A stretch of DNA of 64,000 bases from Oscillospiraceae bacterium NTUH-002-81 (GTDB lineage: Bacteria; Bacillota; Clostridia; Lachnospirales; Lachnospiraceae). Below are positions 51,951-60,729 of this stretch, piece after piece. The notes under the pieces are model-generated. The model did not search any database and had not been told where the DNA came from. It worked only from the letters and a program-made list of their open reading frames with translations. How positions within the stretch are numbered: position 1 is the stretch's first letter; each line of letters starts with the position of its first letter. Location of the stretch: the NCBI GenBank assembly GCA_032620915.1, contig CP136052.1:217001-281000 (forward strand), given 5' to 3'. A program made the translations under genes and the position numbers.

Positions 51951-52826
51951 ATGACAGCAACAGTGAAAAACAGAGGAAAAGAACTTTTTCTCGATATTTT
52001 TTATGACATCGCGGGGTCTTTATTCATGGCCATCGGTATTTTCTGCTTTATGGAGACGGCGGATATTGCGCCGGGCGGCGTATCGGGTGTGTCGATTATG
52101 ATCAAGTATCTGTTCGGCGTGCCGGTGGGCTTTATGAGCCTGTGCATCAACGTGCCGCTGCTGATCCTGGCATGGAGATACAAGGGACGGGCCTTCACGA
52201 TCAAAACGCTGAAAACGCTTTTGTTCAATACCATCATTCTGGATCTGGTTGTGACACCCTATTTTCCCCAGTACACCGGTGACCGGATGCTGGGCTCTAT
52301 TTTTGGCGGCCTGTTTATGGGCGCGGGGCTGGCGCTGATCTTTATGCGGGGCAGCACCACCGGCGGCACGGATATTTTATCGTATCTGCTGGAGCTGAAA
52401 TTTCCCCATATCCCCATCGGGACCATGCTCATGTTCATTGATTTCGTGATCCTGTCGGCTTCGGTGATGGTGTTCGGCAACATTGAGACAGGCCTGTTCG
52501 GCATGGTGGCGCTGTTTTGCCAGACAAAGGTCATTGACGGCGTGATCTACGGTATGGACAAGGGAAAAGCAGTTATGATCATGTCTCCCAGAAATCAGGC
52601 GATTGCCAACCGCGTGCTGGAAGAGATTGACCGCGGCGCCACATTCCTGAACGGCAGAGGTGTGTATTCCGGGAAAGACATGGAAGTGCTCTATGTGGTT
52701 GTCCGGGTGCCGGAGTTCCACCGGTTGAAGGAGATCGTCCGAGAGGAAGATCCACGGGCATTCATGACGGTGGCTGACGCCAGCCAGATACTGGGAGAGG
52801 GATTCCGGGAGTTAAAGAAGGATTAA
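51951..52826 (+). CDS. YitT family membrane protein (DUF161 plus DUF2179)
   Basis: The 291-residue protein has five or so membrane helices (about 12-185): GSLFMAIGIFCFMETADIAPGGVSGVSIMI is the typical first part and MRGSTTGGTDILSYLLE another. A C-terminal soluble DUF2179 domain (about 205-290, VLEEIDRGATFLNGRGVYSGKD) completes it. Its function in the family is unknown, though amino acid or metabolite export has been proposed. GGAGAGAG precedes ATG 51951. Confidence 0.87.
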   Translation: MTATVKNRGKELFLDIFYDIAGSLFMAIGIFCFMETADIAPGGVSGVSIMIKYLFGVPVGFMSLCINVPLLILAWRYKGRAFTIKTLKTLLFNTIILDLVVTPYFPQYTGDRMLGSIFGGLFMGAGLALIFMRGSTTGGTDILSYLLELKFPHIPIGTMLMFIDFVILSASVMVFGNIETGLFGMVALFCQTKVIDGVIYGMDKGKAVMIMSPRNQAIANRVLEEIDRGATFLNGRGVYSGKDMEVLYVVVRVPEFHRLKEIVREEDPRAFMTVADASQILGEGFRELKKD

Positions 52827-52878
52827 TACAATCTTTACGCCAACCATTGCATTCCTGCGGTATAATGGTATATGATAT

Positions 52879-53049
52879 AGTGATACCAGTGGACGAAGGT
52901 CTGAGCCTGCGCATGCTTGCATGCAGGCAGGTGAAAGAACTTAGGACGCGCCCCGGCATGAGCATAAAAGTGAAGCGATAGCTTCACAATATGCGAATGA
53001 TGGGAGAATTGCGGGAGTGCGAAGCACGAAGCAATTCGTAGGGTGTCAC
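52879..53049 (+). ncRNA. Structured 5' leader of trkA, repeat family copy A
   Basis: A 170-base leader lies downstream of a TATAAT (52861-52866). GTGATACC (52879 on) pairs with the GGGTGTCAC that ends near 53049. Inside are GCCTGC/GCAGGC with CATGC/GCATG, GTGAAGC-GATA-GCTTCAC within GCATA/TATGC, and GAATTGC/GCAATTC around GTGC-GAA-GCAC. The blocks GGACGCG, CGGCATGAGCATAAAAGTGA, TGCGAATGATG and GTAGGG recur in the same order in copy B. The known c-di-AMP riboswitch core is not found. Confidence 0.6.
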
Positions 53050-53086
53050 GTAAGATTATTAAAGAAAATGAAAAAGGGAACAGGAT

Positions 53087-54448
53087 ATGAATGTAATTAT
53101 TGTTGGATGCGGACGAGTGGGTTCGACCCTGGCCGAACAGCTGGGGCAGGAAGGCCACGACGTGACCGTAGTAGATGAGGATGGCGCCCGTGTGCAGAAG
53201 GTGCTTGCAGATAACGACATTATGGGCGTGATCGGCAACGGCGCCAGCCACAGTGTGCTGATGGATGCGGGCATTGAGCAGGCGGATCTTCTGATCGCCG
53301 TGACGGATTCGGATGAACTGAACCTGTTGTGCTGCCTGCTGGCGAAGAAGGCGGGAGACTGCCAGACCATCGCCCGGGTCAGGAATCCGGTGTACAGCCA
53401 GGAGGGTGAGTTTATCAAGAAGAGCCTGGGGCTTTCCATGATCATCAACCCGGAGCTGGCGGCGGCAGCAGAGATCGCAAGAGTGCTGCGTTTCCCGAGA
53501 GCCATGGAGATCAATACCTTTTCCAGGGGCCGGGTGGAGATGCTGAAGTTTCGGATCGAATCGGGATCAATCCTGGAGGACTGCTCTCTGCTGGAATTCC
53601 GGGAACGGATGCACTGTGAGGTGCTGGTGTGCGCGGTAGAGCGGGGTACGGAGGTATTTATCCCGGATGGCCGGTTTGTGCTGAAAGCGAAGGATCGGGT
53701 ATCCATTGTGGCAACCCCGCAGAATGCGGCTGCTTTTTTCCGGAAGATCGGTCTGGACACGCACCACGCCAAGGACGTGATGCTGATCGGCGGCGGAAGG
53801 ATTGCCTTTTATCTGACGAAAATGCTGCTGGAAACGGGTATTCAGGTGAAAATCATCGAGCAGAGGAAAGAGCGCTGTGAAGAGCTGAGTGTGCTGCTTC
53901 CCAAAGCGATGATCATCAACGGAGACGGAACAGATAAGGAGACGCTGGTGGAAGAGGGCCTGGAACGTGCAGGCGGTTTTGTGACACTCACCGGCCTGGA
54001 TGAGGAGAATGTGATCCTGTCTCTGTTTGCCAAGACATGTTCCAAGGCGAAGTTGGTGACGAAGATCAAGCATATCAACTTCAATGAGGTGATCAATGAG
54101 CTGGATCTGGATACGGTGATCTATCCCCAAAATATTACGGCAGAATATATTTTACAGTATGTCCGGGCAAAACAGAATGCCCAGGGAAATAACGTGGAGA
54201 CGCTTTATAAGATCATTGAGGATCGGGCGGAGGCGCTGGAGTTCCGTATCCAGGGCGAGGGCCCGGTGACCGGAATGTCCCTGGAACAGCTGTCGTTGAA
54301 ACCGAATATTCTGATCGCCTGCATCAGCCGCGGCGGCCAGGCCATCATCCCCAAGGGCAGCGACTGTATGCTGCCGGGCGATTCGGTCATTGTGGTGACG
54401 ACAAATCACGGATTGAAGGATATCAGTGATATTCTGAAGACTGTTTAG
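53087..54448 (+). CDS. trkA: Trk potassium uptake regulatory subunit TrkA
   Basis: The 453-residue cytoplasmic protein has two RCK units. The first NAD-binding loop is GCGRVGSTLAEQL at residues 7-19; the second is GGGRIAFYLTKML near 231. Each is followed by a TrkA-C ligand domain (about 140-215 and 370-453). It gates the TrkH channel in response to nucleotides. trkH starts 19 bases after its stop. The long structured leader upstream suggests post-transcriptional control. Confidence 0.95.
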   Translation: MNVIIVGCGRVGSTLAEQLGQEGHDVTVVDEDGARVQKVLADNDIMGVIGNGASHSVLMDAGIEQADLLIAVTDSDELNLLCCLLAKKAGDCQTIARVRNPVYSQEGEFIKKSLGLSMIINPELAAAAEIARVLRFPRAMEINTFSRGRVEMLKFRIESGSILEDCSLLEFRERMHCEVLVCAVERGTEVFIPDGRFVLKAKDRVSIVATPQNAAAFFRKIGLDTHHAKDVMLIGGGRIAFYLTKMLLETGIQVKIIEQRKERCEELSVLLPKAMIINGDGTDKETLVEEGLERAGGFVTLTGLDEENVILSLFAKTCSKAKLVTKIKHINFNEVINELDLDTVIYPQNITAEYILQYVRAKQNAQGNNVETLYKIIEDRAEALEFRIQGEGPVTGMSLEQLSLKPNILIACISRGGQAIIPKGSDCMLPGDSVIVVTTNHGLKDISDILKTV

Positions 54449-54467
54449 ACTGGAGATTGGGAGAAAA

Positions 54468-55907
54468 ATGAATTATGCAATCATAAGGTATCTTCTGGGC
54501 TGGGTGCTGATTTTCGAATCGTGTTTTCTGACGCTGCCCTGTATCACGGCAGTGATCTATCAGGAGCGGGAAGGCTTTGCGTTCCTGGCGGTGCTGGCGC
54601 TCTGCCTGGTGCTGGGCATGCTGCTCACTGCACGTCGGCCGAAGCGGGATACGTTTTACACCAAAGAAGGATTTGTGGTGGTGACCCTTGCCTGGGTGCT
54701 GCTCAGTGCCATGGGTGCTCTGCCATTTGTGTTTAACGGCGATATCCCCAGCTTTACCGACGCACTGTTTGAGACGATTTCCGGATTTACAACGACCGGC
54801 GCCAGCATTTTAAGTGATGTGGAGGGGTTGTCCCGGTGCAGCCTGTTCTGGCGGAGCTTTACCCACTGGATCGGCGGTATGGGCGTGATCGTGTTTATCC
54901 TGGCGGTGCTGCCCATGACCGGCGGAAGCACCATGAACCTCATGCGGGCGGAGAGCCCGGGCCCGTCTGTGGGAAAACTGGTGCCCAAGATCCGGCAGAC
55001 AGCTATGCTTCTGTATAAGATTTATTTTTTCATGACGGTGGTCGAGATTATCATCCTCATTGCAGGCGGTATGCCGGTATTTGATGCGCTGACGACGTCG
55101 TTTGGTACAGCAGGCACCGGAGGTTTTGGTATCAAAAACAACAGCATGGCCGGTTACAGTGATTTCCTCATCAATACGGTGACGGTGTTCATGATCCTGT
55201 TCGGCGTGAACTTCAACGTGTATTACCTGATTTATGCAAAAAAATTCCGCAAGGCGGCAGCTTGCGAGGAGATGCACTGGTATTTCCTGATCATCGCGGC
55301 GGCCATCGGTGTGATCACCATCAATATCCGGGGTATGTTCGGAAGTCCGCTGCAGGCACTGAAGCATGCGGCGTTTCAGGTGGGCTCTATCATTACGACA
55401 ACGGGTTATTCCACCACGGACTTTGATATGTGGCCTCAGCTGTCCAGGACGATCCTCGTGGTACTCATGTTCATCGGTGCCTGCGCAGGCAGTACCGGTG
55501 GCGGAATAAAGGTGTCCCGTATTCTTGTGCTGGTAAAAACGGTGAAAAAGGAGCTGGACTCCTTTGTGCACCCCAGGCTTGTAAAGAAAATCCATCTGGA
55601 AGGCCGCCCCATTGAGCATGAGACACTGCGTTCCATCAACGTGTTTACCATTTCCTATCTGGTGATCTTTGCGGCTTCCGTACTGGTCATTGCGCTGGAT
55701 GAATTTGACCTGGTGACCAATTTTACAGCGGTGGCAGCCACATTTAACAATATTGGACCCGGTCTTTCCAAGGTGGGGCCGACAATGAATTTCGGCAGTT
55801 TTTCCGTGCTGAGTAAATATGTGCTCATGTTTGATATGCTGGCCGGCCGGCTGGAGCTGTTCCCTGTGCTGCTGTGCCTGTATCCGTCCACCTGGAAAAA
55901 GTTCTAG
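54468..55907 (+). CDS. trkH: Trk potassium transporter membrane subunit TrkH
   Basis: The 479-residue membrane protein has four M1-P-M2 repeats. The four selectivity-filter loops are visible: SGFTTTGAS, GTAGTGGFG, TTTGYSTTD and NNIGPGLS. It ends LAGRLELFPVLLCLYPSTWKKF, a standard full-length end. It forms the potassium-conducting dimer and works with TrkA from the same operon. No clear terminator was found in the A/T-rich stretch after it. Confidence 0.95.
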   Translation: MNYAIIRYLLGWVLIFESCFLTLPCITAVIYQEREGFAFLAVLALCLVLGMLLTARRPKRDTFYTKEGFVVVTLAWVLLSAMGALPFVFNGDIPSFTDALFETISGFTTTGASILSDVEGLSRCSLFWRSFTHWIGGMGVIVFILAVLPMTGGSTMNLMRAESPGPSVGKLVPKIRQTAMLLYKIYFFMTVVEIIILIAGGMPVFDALTTSFGTAGTGGFGIKNNSMAGYSDFLINTVTVFMILFGVNFNVYYLIYAKKFRKAAACEEMHWYFLIIAAAIGVITINIRGMFGSPLQALKHAAFQVGSIITTTGYSTTDFDMWPQLSRTILVVLMFIGACAGSTGGGIKVSRILVLVKTVKKELDSFVHPRLVKKIHLEGRPIEHETLRSINVFTISYLVIFAASVLVIALDEFDLVTNFTAVAATFNNIGPGLSKVGPTMNFGSFSVLSKYVLMFDMLAGRLELFPVLLCLYPSTWKKF

Positions 55908-55980
55908 CAGAAATATTTTATGTGTATAGAAAAATTTCATAAATTTCTATAATATTTTACAATTTTTAATTTCACGATTC

Positions 55981-56009
55981 TTGTATTTCTGACAGGATTG
56001 TCTTATGCT
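55981..56009 (+). promoter_or_regulatory. Probable promoter of the dnaK-paralogue transcript
   Basis: TTGTAT (55981-55986) and TATGCT (56004-56009) are 17 bases apart. The start point near 56016 would give a leader of about 195 bases containing structured copy B. Confidence 0.5.
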
Positions 56010-56024
56010 ATAGAAATATAGATT

Positions 56025-56187
56025 ACAGTTCACGCATGTGTTCCTGCGGACTGATTTCATGCTCGCATGAAAATCTGGACGCGGGAATATATGCAGGGAA
56101 CGCCGCGGTATGAGCAAAAGTGAGCTGCAAAGCAGCGGAGAGCATCAGGGATGCGGTTTTGCGAATGGCGTGTGTGAACTGTAGGGA
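56025..56187 (+). ncRNA. Structured 5' leader of the dnaK paralogue, repeat family copy B
   Basis: ACAGTTCACGCA (56025-56036) pairs with TGTGTGAACTGT (56171-56182), closing the element. TTCATGC-TC-GCATGAA, GCTGC-AAA-GCAGC and GCAAAA/TTTTGC form inside. GGACGCG (56077-56083), CGGTATGAGCAAAAGTGA (56106-56123), TGCGAATGGCG (56160-56170) and GTAGGG (56181-56186) match copy A in order. It ends just before the ribosome site of the dnaK paralogue and explains the 55908-56209 gap. Confidence 0.6.
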
Positions 56188-56209
56188 GTATTAGGAGGCG
56201 TGACGGCGC

Positions 56210-57772
56210 ATGGGCAAGATCATAGGAATTGACCTTGGTACAACGAATTCCTGCGTGGCTGTAATGGAAGGCGGACAGCCGACGGTGATTGCAAATGCAG
56301 AAGGGTTTCGGACGACTCCGTCAACGGTGGCATTTACAAAGGACGGTGAACGGCTCGTTGGAGATGCGGCCAGACGGCAGGCGATCACCAATGTGGACAG
56401 AACCATATCTTCCATCAAGCGACAGATGGGAACGGATTACAAGGTTTCCATTGACAAGAAGAAATATACGCCCCAGGAGATTTCTGCGATGATCCTGCAG
56501 AAGCTGAAAAGCGATGCAGAGAGCTATCTGGGAGAGCCGGTGACAGAAGCGGTGATCACGGTGCCTGCGTATTTTAACGATTCTCAGCGGCAGGCGACGA
56601 AGGATGCCGGACGGATTGCCGGTCTTACGGTGCAGCGGATCATCAATGAGCCGACGGCAGCCGCTCTGGCCTACGGACTGGAGCATGAGGCCGAGCAGAA
56701 GATCATGGTGTATGATCTGGGCGGCGGAACCTTTGATGTGTCGATCATTGAGATCGGCAACGGCGTAGTAGAAGTGTTATCCACTTCCGGGGATAATCAC
56801 CTGGGCGGCGATGATTTTGACGAGCGGATCGCCAGTTATCTGATCCGCGAATTTAAAAATAAAGAGCATATCGACCTTTCCAAGGATCAGGTGGCGTGCC
56901 AGCGGATCCGGGAGGAGGCGGAGCGGGCGAAGAAGGAGCTGTCCTGTGCGTCCAGCGTGCAGATCAATCTGCCGTTTATCGCCATGAACGAAGAGGGCGG
57001 CAAGCATTTGTCCCTGACCCTGACCCGCATCGTGTTCAATGAACTGACCCATGATCTGGTGGAGCGGACGGTGATCCCGGTGCACAATGCGCTGCGGGAT
57101 GCCAAGATCTCTGCATCGGATCTGAGCAAGGTGCTGCTGGTGGGCGGCGCCACAAGAATTCCTGCGGTGCAGGAGATGGTACACCGGCTGACCGGCAAAG
57201 AACCGGCGAAGCGGCTGAACCCGGATGAGTGCGTGGCGCTGGGCGCTGCGGTGCAGGGCGGCAAGCTGGCCGGTGAAGCGGGACTGAATGACATCCTTCT
57301 GCTGGATGTGACGCCACTGTCCCTCTCTATTGAGACGGTGGGCGGTGTTGCGACCCGACTGATTGAACGTAATTCCACGATCCCAACAAGATACAGTAAG
57401 ATTTTTACCACGGCCATGAGTTTTCAGACGGCGGTGGAGATCAAGGTGCTGCAGGGAGAATGCCCCAAGGCCAGAGACAACAAGCTTATCGGCAAGTTCC
57501 GGCTGAAAGGCATCCGCAGAGCGCCCAGGGGTGTGCCGCAGATCGAGGTGTGTTTTGACATCGATGCCAACGGTATCCTGAAGGTATCGGCCAAGGATCT
57601 GGGCACCGGACAGGAGCAGCACATTGTCATCACCTCTACCACCAACATGTCGGAGAAGGACATCCGACAGGCGGAGCTGGAGGCAGCGGATTATGAGCAG
57701 AAGCAGAAGTTCCTGCGGCAGAAGAAGGCCGAGGACGGCGGACGCAGCGCCAAGGCCGTGTCGCGAGCGTAA
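56210..57772 (+). CDS. Hsp70 (DnaK) paralogue lacking most of the C-terminal lid
   Basis: The 520-residue protein is about 90 residues shorter than normal DnaK. The ATPase domain is complete: [40 protein letters not shown]. The linker and beta-sandwich substrate domain follow ([17 protein letters not shown] to about 480). The helical lid is nearly absent and no EEVD-like tail exists. Neither grpE nor dnaJ is adjacent, so it is not the main dnaK locus. A terminator directly follows, so the short end is genuine and not an obvious frameshift. AGGAGG lies before ATG 56210. Confidence 0.85.
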   Translation: MGKIIGIDLGTTNSCVAVMEGGQPTVIANAEGFRTTPSTVAFTKDGERLVGDAARRQAITNVDRTISSIKRQMGTDYKVSIDKKKYTPQEISAMILQKLKSDAESYLGEPVTEAVITVPAYFNDSQRQATKDAGRIAGLTVQRIINEPTAAALAYGLEHEAEQKIMVYDLGGGTFDVSIIEIGNGVVEVLSTSGDNHLGGDDFDERIASYLIREFKNKEHIDLSKDQVACQRIREEAERAKKELSCASSVQINLPFIAMNEEGGKHLSLTLTRIVFNELTHDLVERTVIPVHNALRDAKISASDLSKVLLVGGATRIPAVQEMVHRLTGKEPAKRLNPDECVALGAAVQGGKLAGEAGLNDILLLDVTPLSLSIETVGGVATRLIERNSTIPTRYSKIFTTAMSFQTAVEIKVLQGECPKARDNKLIGKFRLKGIRRAPRGVPQIEVCFDIDANGILKVSAKDLGTGQEQHIVITSTTNMSEKDIRQAELEAADYEQKQKFLRQKKAEDGGRSAKAVSRA

Positions 57773-57793
57773 GAGAATAGGAAAAGCAATTTA

Positions 57794-57827
57794 CCCCGGA
57801 GGTTGTCTGACTTCCGGGGATTTTTTT
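57794..57827 (+). terminator. Rho-independent terminator after the dnaK paralogue
   Basis: CCCCGGAGGT (57794-57803) pairs with ACTTCCGGGG (57810-57819) with one G-U pair, followed by A and seven T. Confidence 0.92.
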
Positions 57828-58016
57828 GCAGGTCACTTGTATGTTTGCGAATGGAGCAGGGAAACCGGAAAATTTTTCTATGCAGCTTGATTCTGTCTTG
57901 GGGTATTGTATAATGATATTAAAGATAAAATGCTTGTACAAATAGATGACGGTTTTGGTTTTTGACATGGGCATGGTATGATGAAAGGATAGAAGACACG
58001 CCGGGGAGGGAATGCT

Positions 58017-58775
58017 ATGACAGCACGGGAAAGCCGCGAAAGCGGACGGAAAGAACAGATACTGGAAAGTGCATTGCACCTGTTTTTGGAAGAGGGATAC
58101 GACAGCACCTCCATGCGGAAAATTGCGGATGCGGCGGGCTGTGCGGTAGGTCTGGCATATCATTATTTCGAGACGAAGGACGAAATGTTTGCGCAGACGC
58201 TGGACTATTTCTTTCAGCCTTACGAACAGGAAATGCGGGTGCTGGCGGCGCAAAAGGACAAAGACCTGTATGGGCTTCTGGAGGACTGTTTTTCTTATGT
58301 TGTGAAACAAATTTCTGCATTTCGGAAAAATCATCCGGGAGAACTGCACTGGATGGTTCGTCAGGCGCTGCGGGAACGGGCGCTGGAGCTGCTGGAACAG
58401 ACCGTGATGGACATCCTGAACGGGGATGCGGCAGATGGTGTCTGGCTGGCGCTGCCAGTGGAGGACGCGGCTGCTCTGCTGGGACAGGGCCTGGGAAGTC
58501 TGCTGCTGCAAGAGAGTGCTGTGCGTGGAGCTTTCCGGGGCAGTGCGGGTGATTCCCATGCGTCGAAGGAATCGCAGCTGGTACAGACGGCTATGCGGGC
58601 AGCAAGACAGATTCTGGGGGATGCGGTGGAAGTCCCGAGAACATCACAGATTTTGAATCCTTCGATGGAAGATCCGTCCAGGCGACCGGCGAAAAGGAAT
58701 GAGAATGAAGCCGGCGGAAATAAAAAGGAGAAGGGAAAGAAAAAGAAGAGTAAGAAGAATAAACAGGGAAAATAA
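58017..58775 (+). CDS. TetR/AcrR-family transcriptional regulator
   Basis: The 252-residue protein has the TetR DNA-binding domain at about 10-57: GRKEQILESALHLFLEEGYDST, then SMRKIADAAGCAVGLAYHYF. A helical ligand-binding domain follows (about 65-195). The last 40 residues are very Lys-rich (GNKKEKGKKKKSKKNKQGK), which is unusual for TetR and may aid nucleic acid binding. GGGAGGGA precedes ATG 58017. It is followed after 32 bases by a flavodoxin-like gene it may control. Confidence 0.87.
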   Translation: MTARESRESGRKEQILESALHLFLEEGYDSTSMRKIADAAGCAVGLAYHYFETKDEMFAQTLDYFFQPYEQEMRVLAAQKDKDLYGLLEDCFSYVVKQISAFRKNHPGELHWMVRQALRERALELLEQTVMDILNGDAADGVWLALPVEDAAALLGQGLGSLLLQESAVRGAFRGSAGDSHASKESQLVQTAMRAARQILGDAVEVPRTSQILNPSMEDPSRRPAKRNENEAGGNKKEKGKKKKSKKNKQGK

Positions 58776-58807
58776 AAATAGAATGATACGAGGAGGGCGT
58801 GTACAAA

Positions 58808-59311
58808 ATGGATGCGATTGTGTATACATCAAATACGGGATTTACGGAAAAATATGCGAAGCTGTTGGGCGGGAAGCTTTTCCTGCCGGTGTACTCCCTA
58901 GAAGAAGCAAAAGGAAAACTGGCAGCCGGGGCGGAGATCATTTATTTGGGCTGGCTCATGGCCGGGACGGTGAAGGGCTATAAGCCGGCGGTCAGGCGGT
59001 ACCGAATCCGCGCAGTAGGCGCGGTGGGGATGGCTGCCACCGGGACGAACACGGATCAGGTGCGAAAATCTAATCATCTGCCGGAGAAGATTCCGGTATT
59101 TACCCTGCAGGGCGGGTATGACAGTTCCCGGCTGAATCCGGTGCACAAAGCGATGATGAAAATGGTGGAGAAGATGTTTGTCCAGAAGCTGGAGGATAAG
59201 CTGGATCGCTCACCGGAGGAGGATGCCATGCTGGACATGCTGCTGCACGGCGGCGACTATGTACGGGAAGAGAATCTGGCAGAGCTTTTACAGTGGTACG
59301 AGACGCGATAG
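58808..59311 (+). CDS. Flavodoxin-domain protein
   Basis: The 167-residue protein has the flavodoxin fold. The FMN phosphate loop is YTSNTGFTEKYAK (residues 7-19), followed by IYLGWLMAGTVKGYK and VFTLQGGYDSSRLNP. It lacks the N-terminal extension of nitric oxide reductases and could be an electron carrier or a flavin-dependent quinone reductase such as protoporphyrinogen-oxidase-like HemG. GAGGAGG lies 9-15 bases before ATG 58808; GTG 58799 would be too close. Confidence 0.8.
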   Translation: MDAIVYTSNTGFTEKYAKLLGGKLFLPVYSLEEAKGKLAAGAEIIYLGWLMAGTVKGYKPAVRRYRIRAVGAVGMAATGTNTDQVRKSNHLPEKIPVFTLQGGYDSSRLNPVHKAMMKMVEKMFVQKLEDKLDRSPEEDAMLDMLLHGGDYVREENLAELLQWYETR

Positions 59312-59449
59312 AGACAAAATAGAGAGTGATCGAACTTCATTGCACAATAGGATACGATAAAAAATCACAAAATCCCCGCTGTCAGTTGCCGGAAATCATT
59401 GGCAATGACAGGGGGGATTTTTGTTTAGCCCAGGTGTCGTAGCTACAAA

Positions 59450-60013
59450 TTAAAACTGAAAAATAATTCCGACCACAGCGGATGCCACGATGTAAACGAT
59501 CGGGTGCTTATCAAACTTTTTGATGGTAATGTAAACCACAATCGCCAGAAGGATGGCTTTATAGTTGAGCACCGACGGAATGGATGCCAGCCCAGTGAAA
59601 TTCTCTGTGTGGAACAGCGCCAGCAGTGCCACGGAAATGCCAGCGGAGGCGATCATGGCTGTGGAAGCAGGGCGCAGACCGGAGAAAATGTCAGACACCA
59701 GCTTGGATTCCTTGAAGGCGTCCAAAATTTTGGCCACGATAATGATGACAATGATGGACGGGAGCACCAGCGACAGCGGCGCCAGGAAGGTGCCGATAAC
59801 GCCGAAGGAGGTAAATCCCACGTAGGTCGCCATATTAATGCCCATGGGCCCCGGAGTGGACTCGGAAATCGCGATCATGTTGGAAATATCGGTGGCTGTA
59901 AACCAACCGGTCTTGGCTGACATGGCGTAGAGGAAAGGCAGGGTAGCCAGACCGCCGCCCACGGAAAACAGGCCTGTTTTGAAAAATTCCCATGCAAGTC
60001 TCAGATAAATCAT
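59450..60013 (-). CDS. Chromate transporter family protein, second half
   Basis: The 187-residue half-size ChrA (CHR) protein has about five helices. YLRLAWEFFKTGLFSVGGGLATLPFL and ISESTPGPMGINMATYVGF contain the conserved GGG and STPGP motifs. Half-length CHR proteins work as pairs; its partner starts 4 bases inside this gene, so they are translationally coupled. The family can export chromate, but in gut Firmicutes the physiological substrate is unknown. A divergent LysR gene probably regulates the pair. Confidence 0.88.
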   Translation of the reverse strand: MIYLRLAWEFFKTGLFSVGGGLATLPFLYAMSAKTGWFTATDISNMIAISESTPGPMGINMATYVGFTSFGVIGTFLAPLSLVLPSIIVIIIVAKILDAFKESKLVSDIFSGLRPASTAMIASAGISVALLALFHTENFTGLASIPSVLNYKAILLAIVVYITIKKFDKHPIVYIVASAVVGIIFQF

Positions 60014-60561
60014 GCCTCTTTGCCTCCCTTCATCGTTCTCATACCGTTCAGAGCGCCGAACAGACCGGCCAGGATAACCAGCAGCGCCGGAGACAGATTG
60101 GTGAACAGTGCCAGCGCCAGAATGACGACAAAGACGCCGATGGCGGTCTTGTTGATCAGGGATTTTTTACCCAGCTTGACCACCGCGTTAAAGATCAGGA
60201 CACAGACACAGGCGCGGACACCGGCAAAGGCGTGGCCTACAGCGGGGATATCCGCGAAGCCCTTGATAAAGGCGGCGATGATGGTAATGATGACCATGGA
60301 CGGGGCGATGACGCCCAGGGTTGCCACGATACCGCCAATCACACCCCGCAGCTTATATCCGATAAAAGTGGCCGTATTCACGGCAATGATGCCGGGGGTA
60401 CACTGGCCGATGGCGAAATAATCCACCAGCTCTTCCTCTGTGGCCCAGTGTCGGGCTTCTACGACTTCTTTCTGCAGCATCGGGAGCATGGCGTAGCCGC
60501 CGCCGAATGTGAAGCCGCCGATGCGGGCGAAGGTCACAAACAGATCCCATAATTCTTTCAT
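60010..60561 (-). CDS. Chromate transporter family protein, first half
   Basis: The 183-residue CHR protein starts KELWDLFVTFARIGGFTFGGGYAMLPML and contains FAIGQCTPGIIAVNTATFIGY, the conserved half-domain motifs. Several upstream in-frame codons exist, but ATG 60561 has AGAAGGAG in front and matches the family start. It overlaps the second half by 4 bases. The LysR gene lies divergently 168 bases away. Confidence 0.88.
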   Translation of the reverse strand: MKELWDLFVTFARIGGFTFGGGYAMLPMLQKEVVEARHWATEEELVDYFAIGQCTPGIIAVNTATFIGYKLRGVIGGIVATLGVIAPSMVIITIIAAFIKGFADIPAVGHAFAGVRACVCVLIFNAVVKLGKKSLINKTAIGVFVVILALALFTNLSPALLVILAGLFGALNGMRTMKGGKEA

Positions 60562-60672
60562 AACAAACACTCCTTCTAAAATTATTTCTGAAATATTGCG
60601 AGAACGCTTGCGGTTCCCACGGACTACTGGTATCATAACACATAGAAAACCATATGAAAAATATTTATTTCC

Positions 60673-60698
60673 TATATAATTTATTCGAAAATTATATA
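60673..60698. promoter_or_regulatory. Inverted repeat upstream of the LysR gene, probable LysR operator
   Basis: TATATAATTT (60673-60682) and AAATTATATA (60689-60698) are exact inverted copies with a 6-base spacer. They lie between the divergent chromate transporter and LysR genes and overlap a possible -10. Such sites commonly bind LysR proteins. Confidence 0.6.
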
Positions 60699-60729
60699 GA
60701 TAGAAAAATGAAAGGTGAGGATCAGAACA

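Noticed and set aside
52960-53000. Hammerhead-like core (ATGAGC stem then GCGAA)
   Set aside because: It resembles CUGAUGA-stem-GAAA, but the CUGA and GAAA consensus and a cleavage site are missing.
52879-53049. c-di-AMP (ydaO) riboswitch before trkA
   Set aside because: Potassium transporters are classical targets, but the conserved ydaO core sequences were not found; the blocks present match only copy B.
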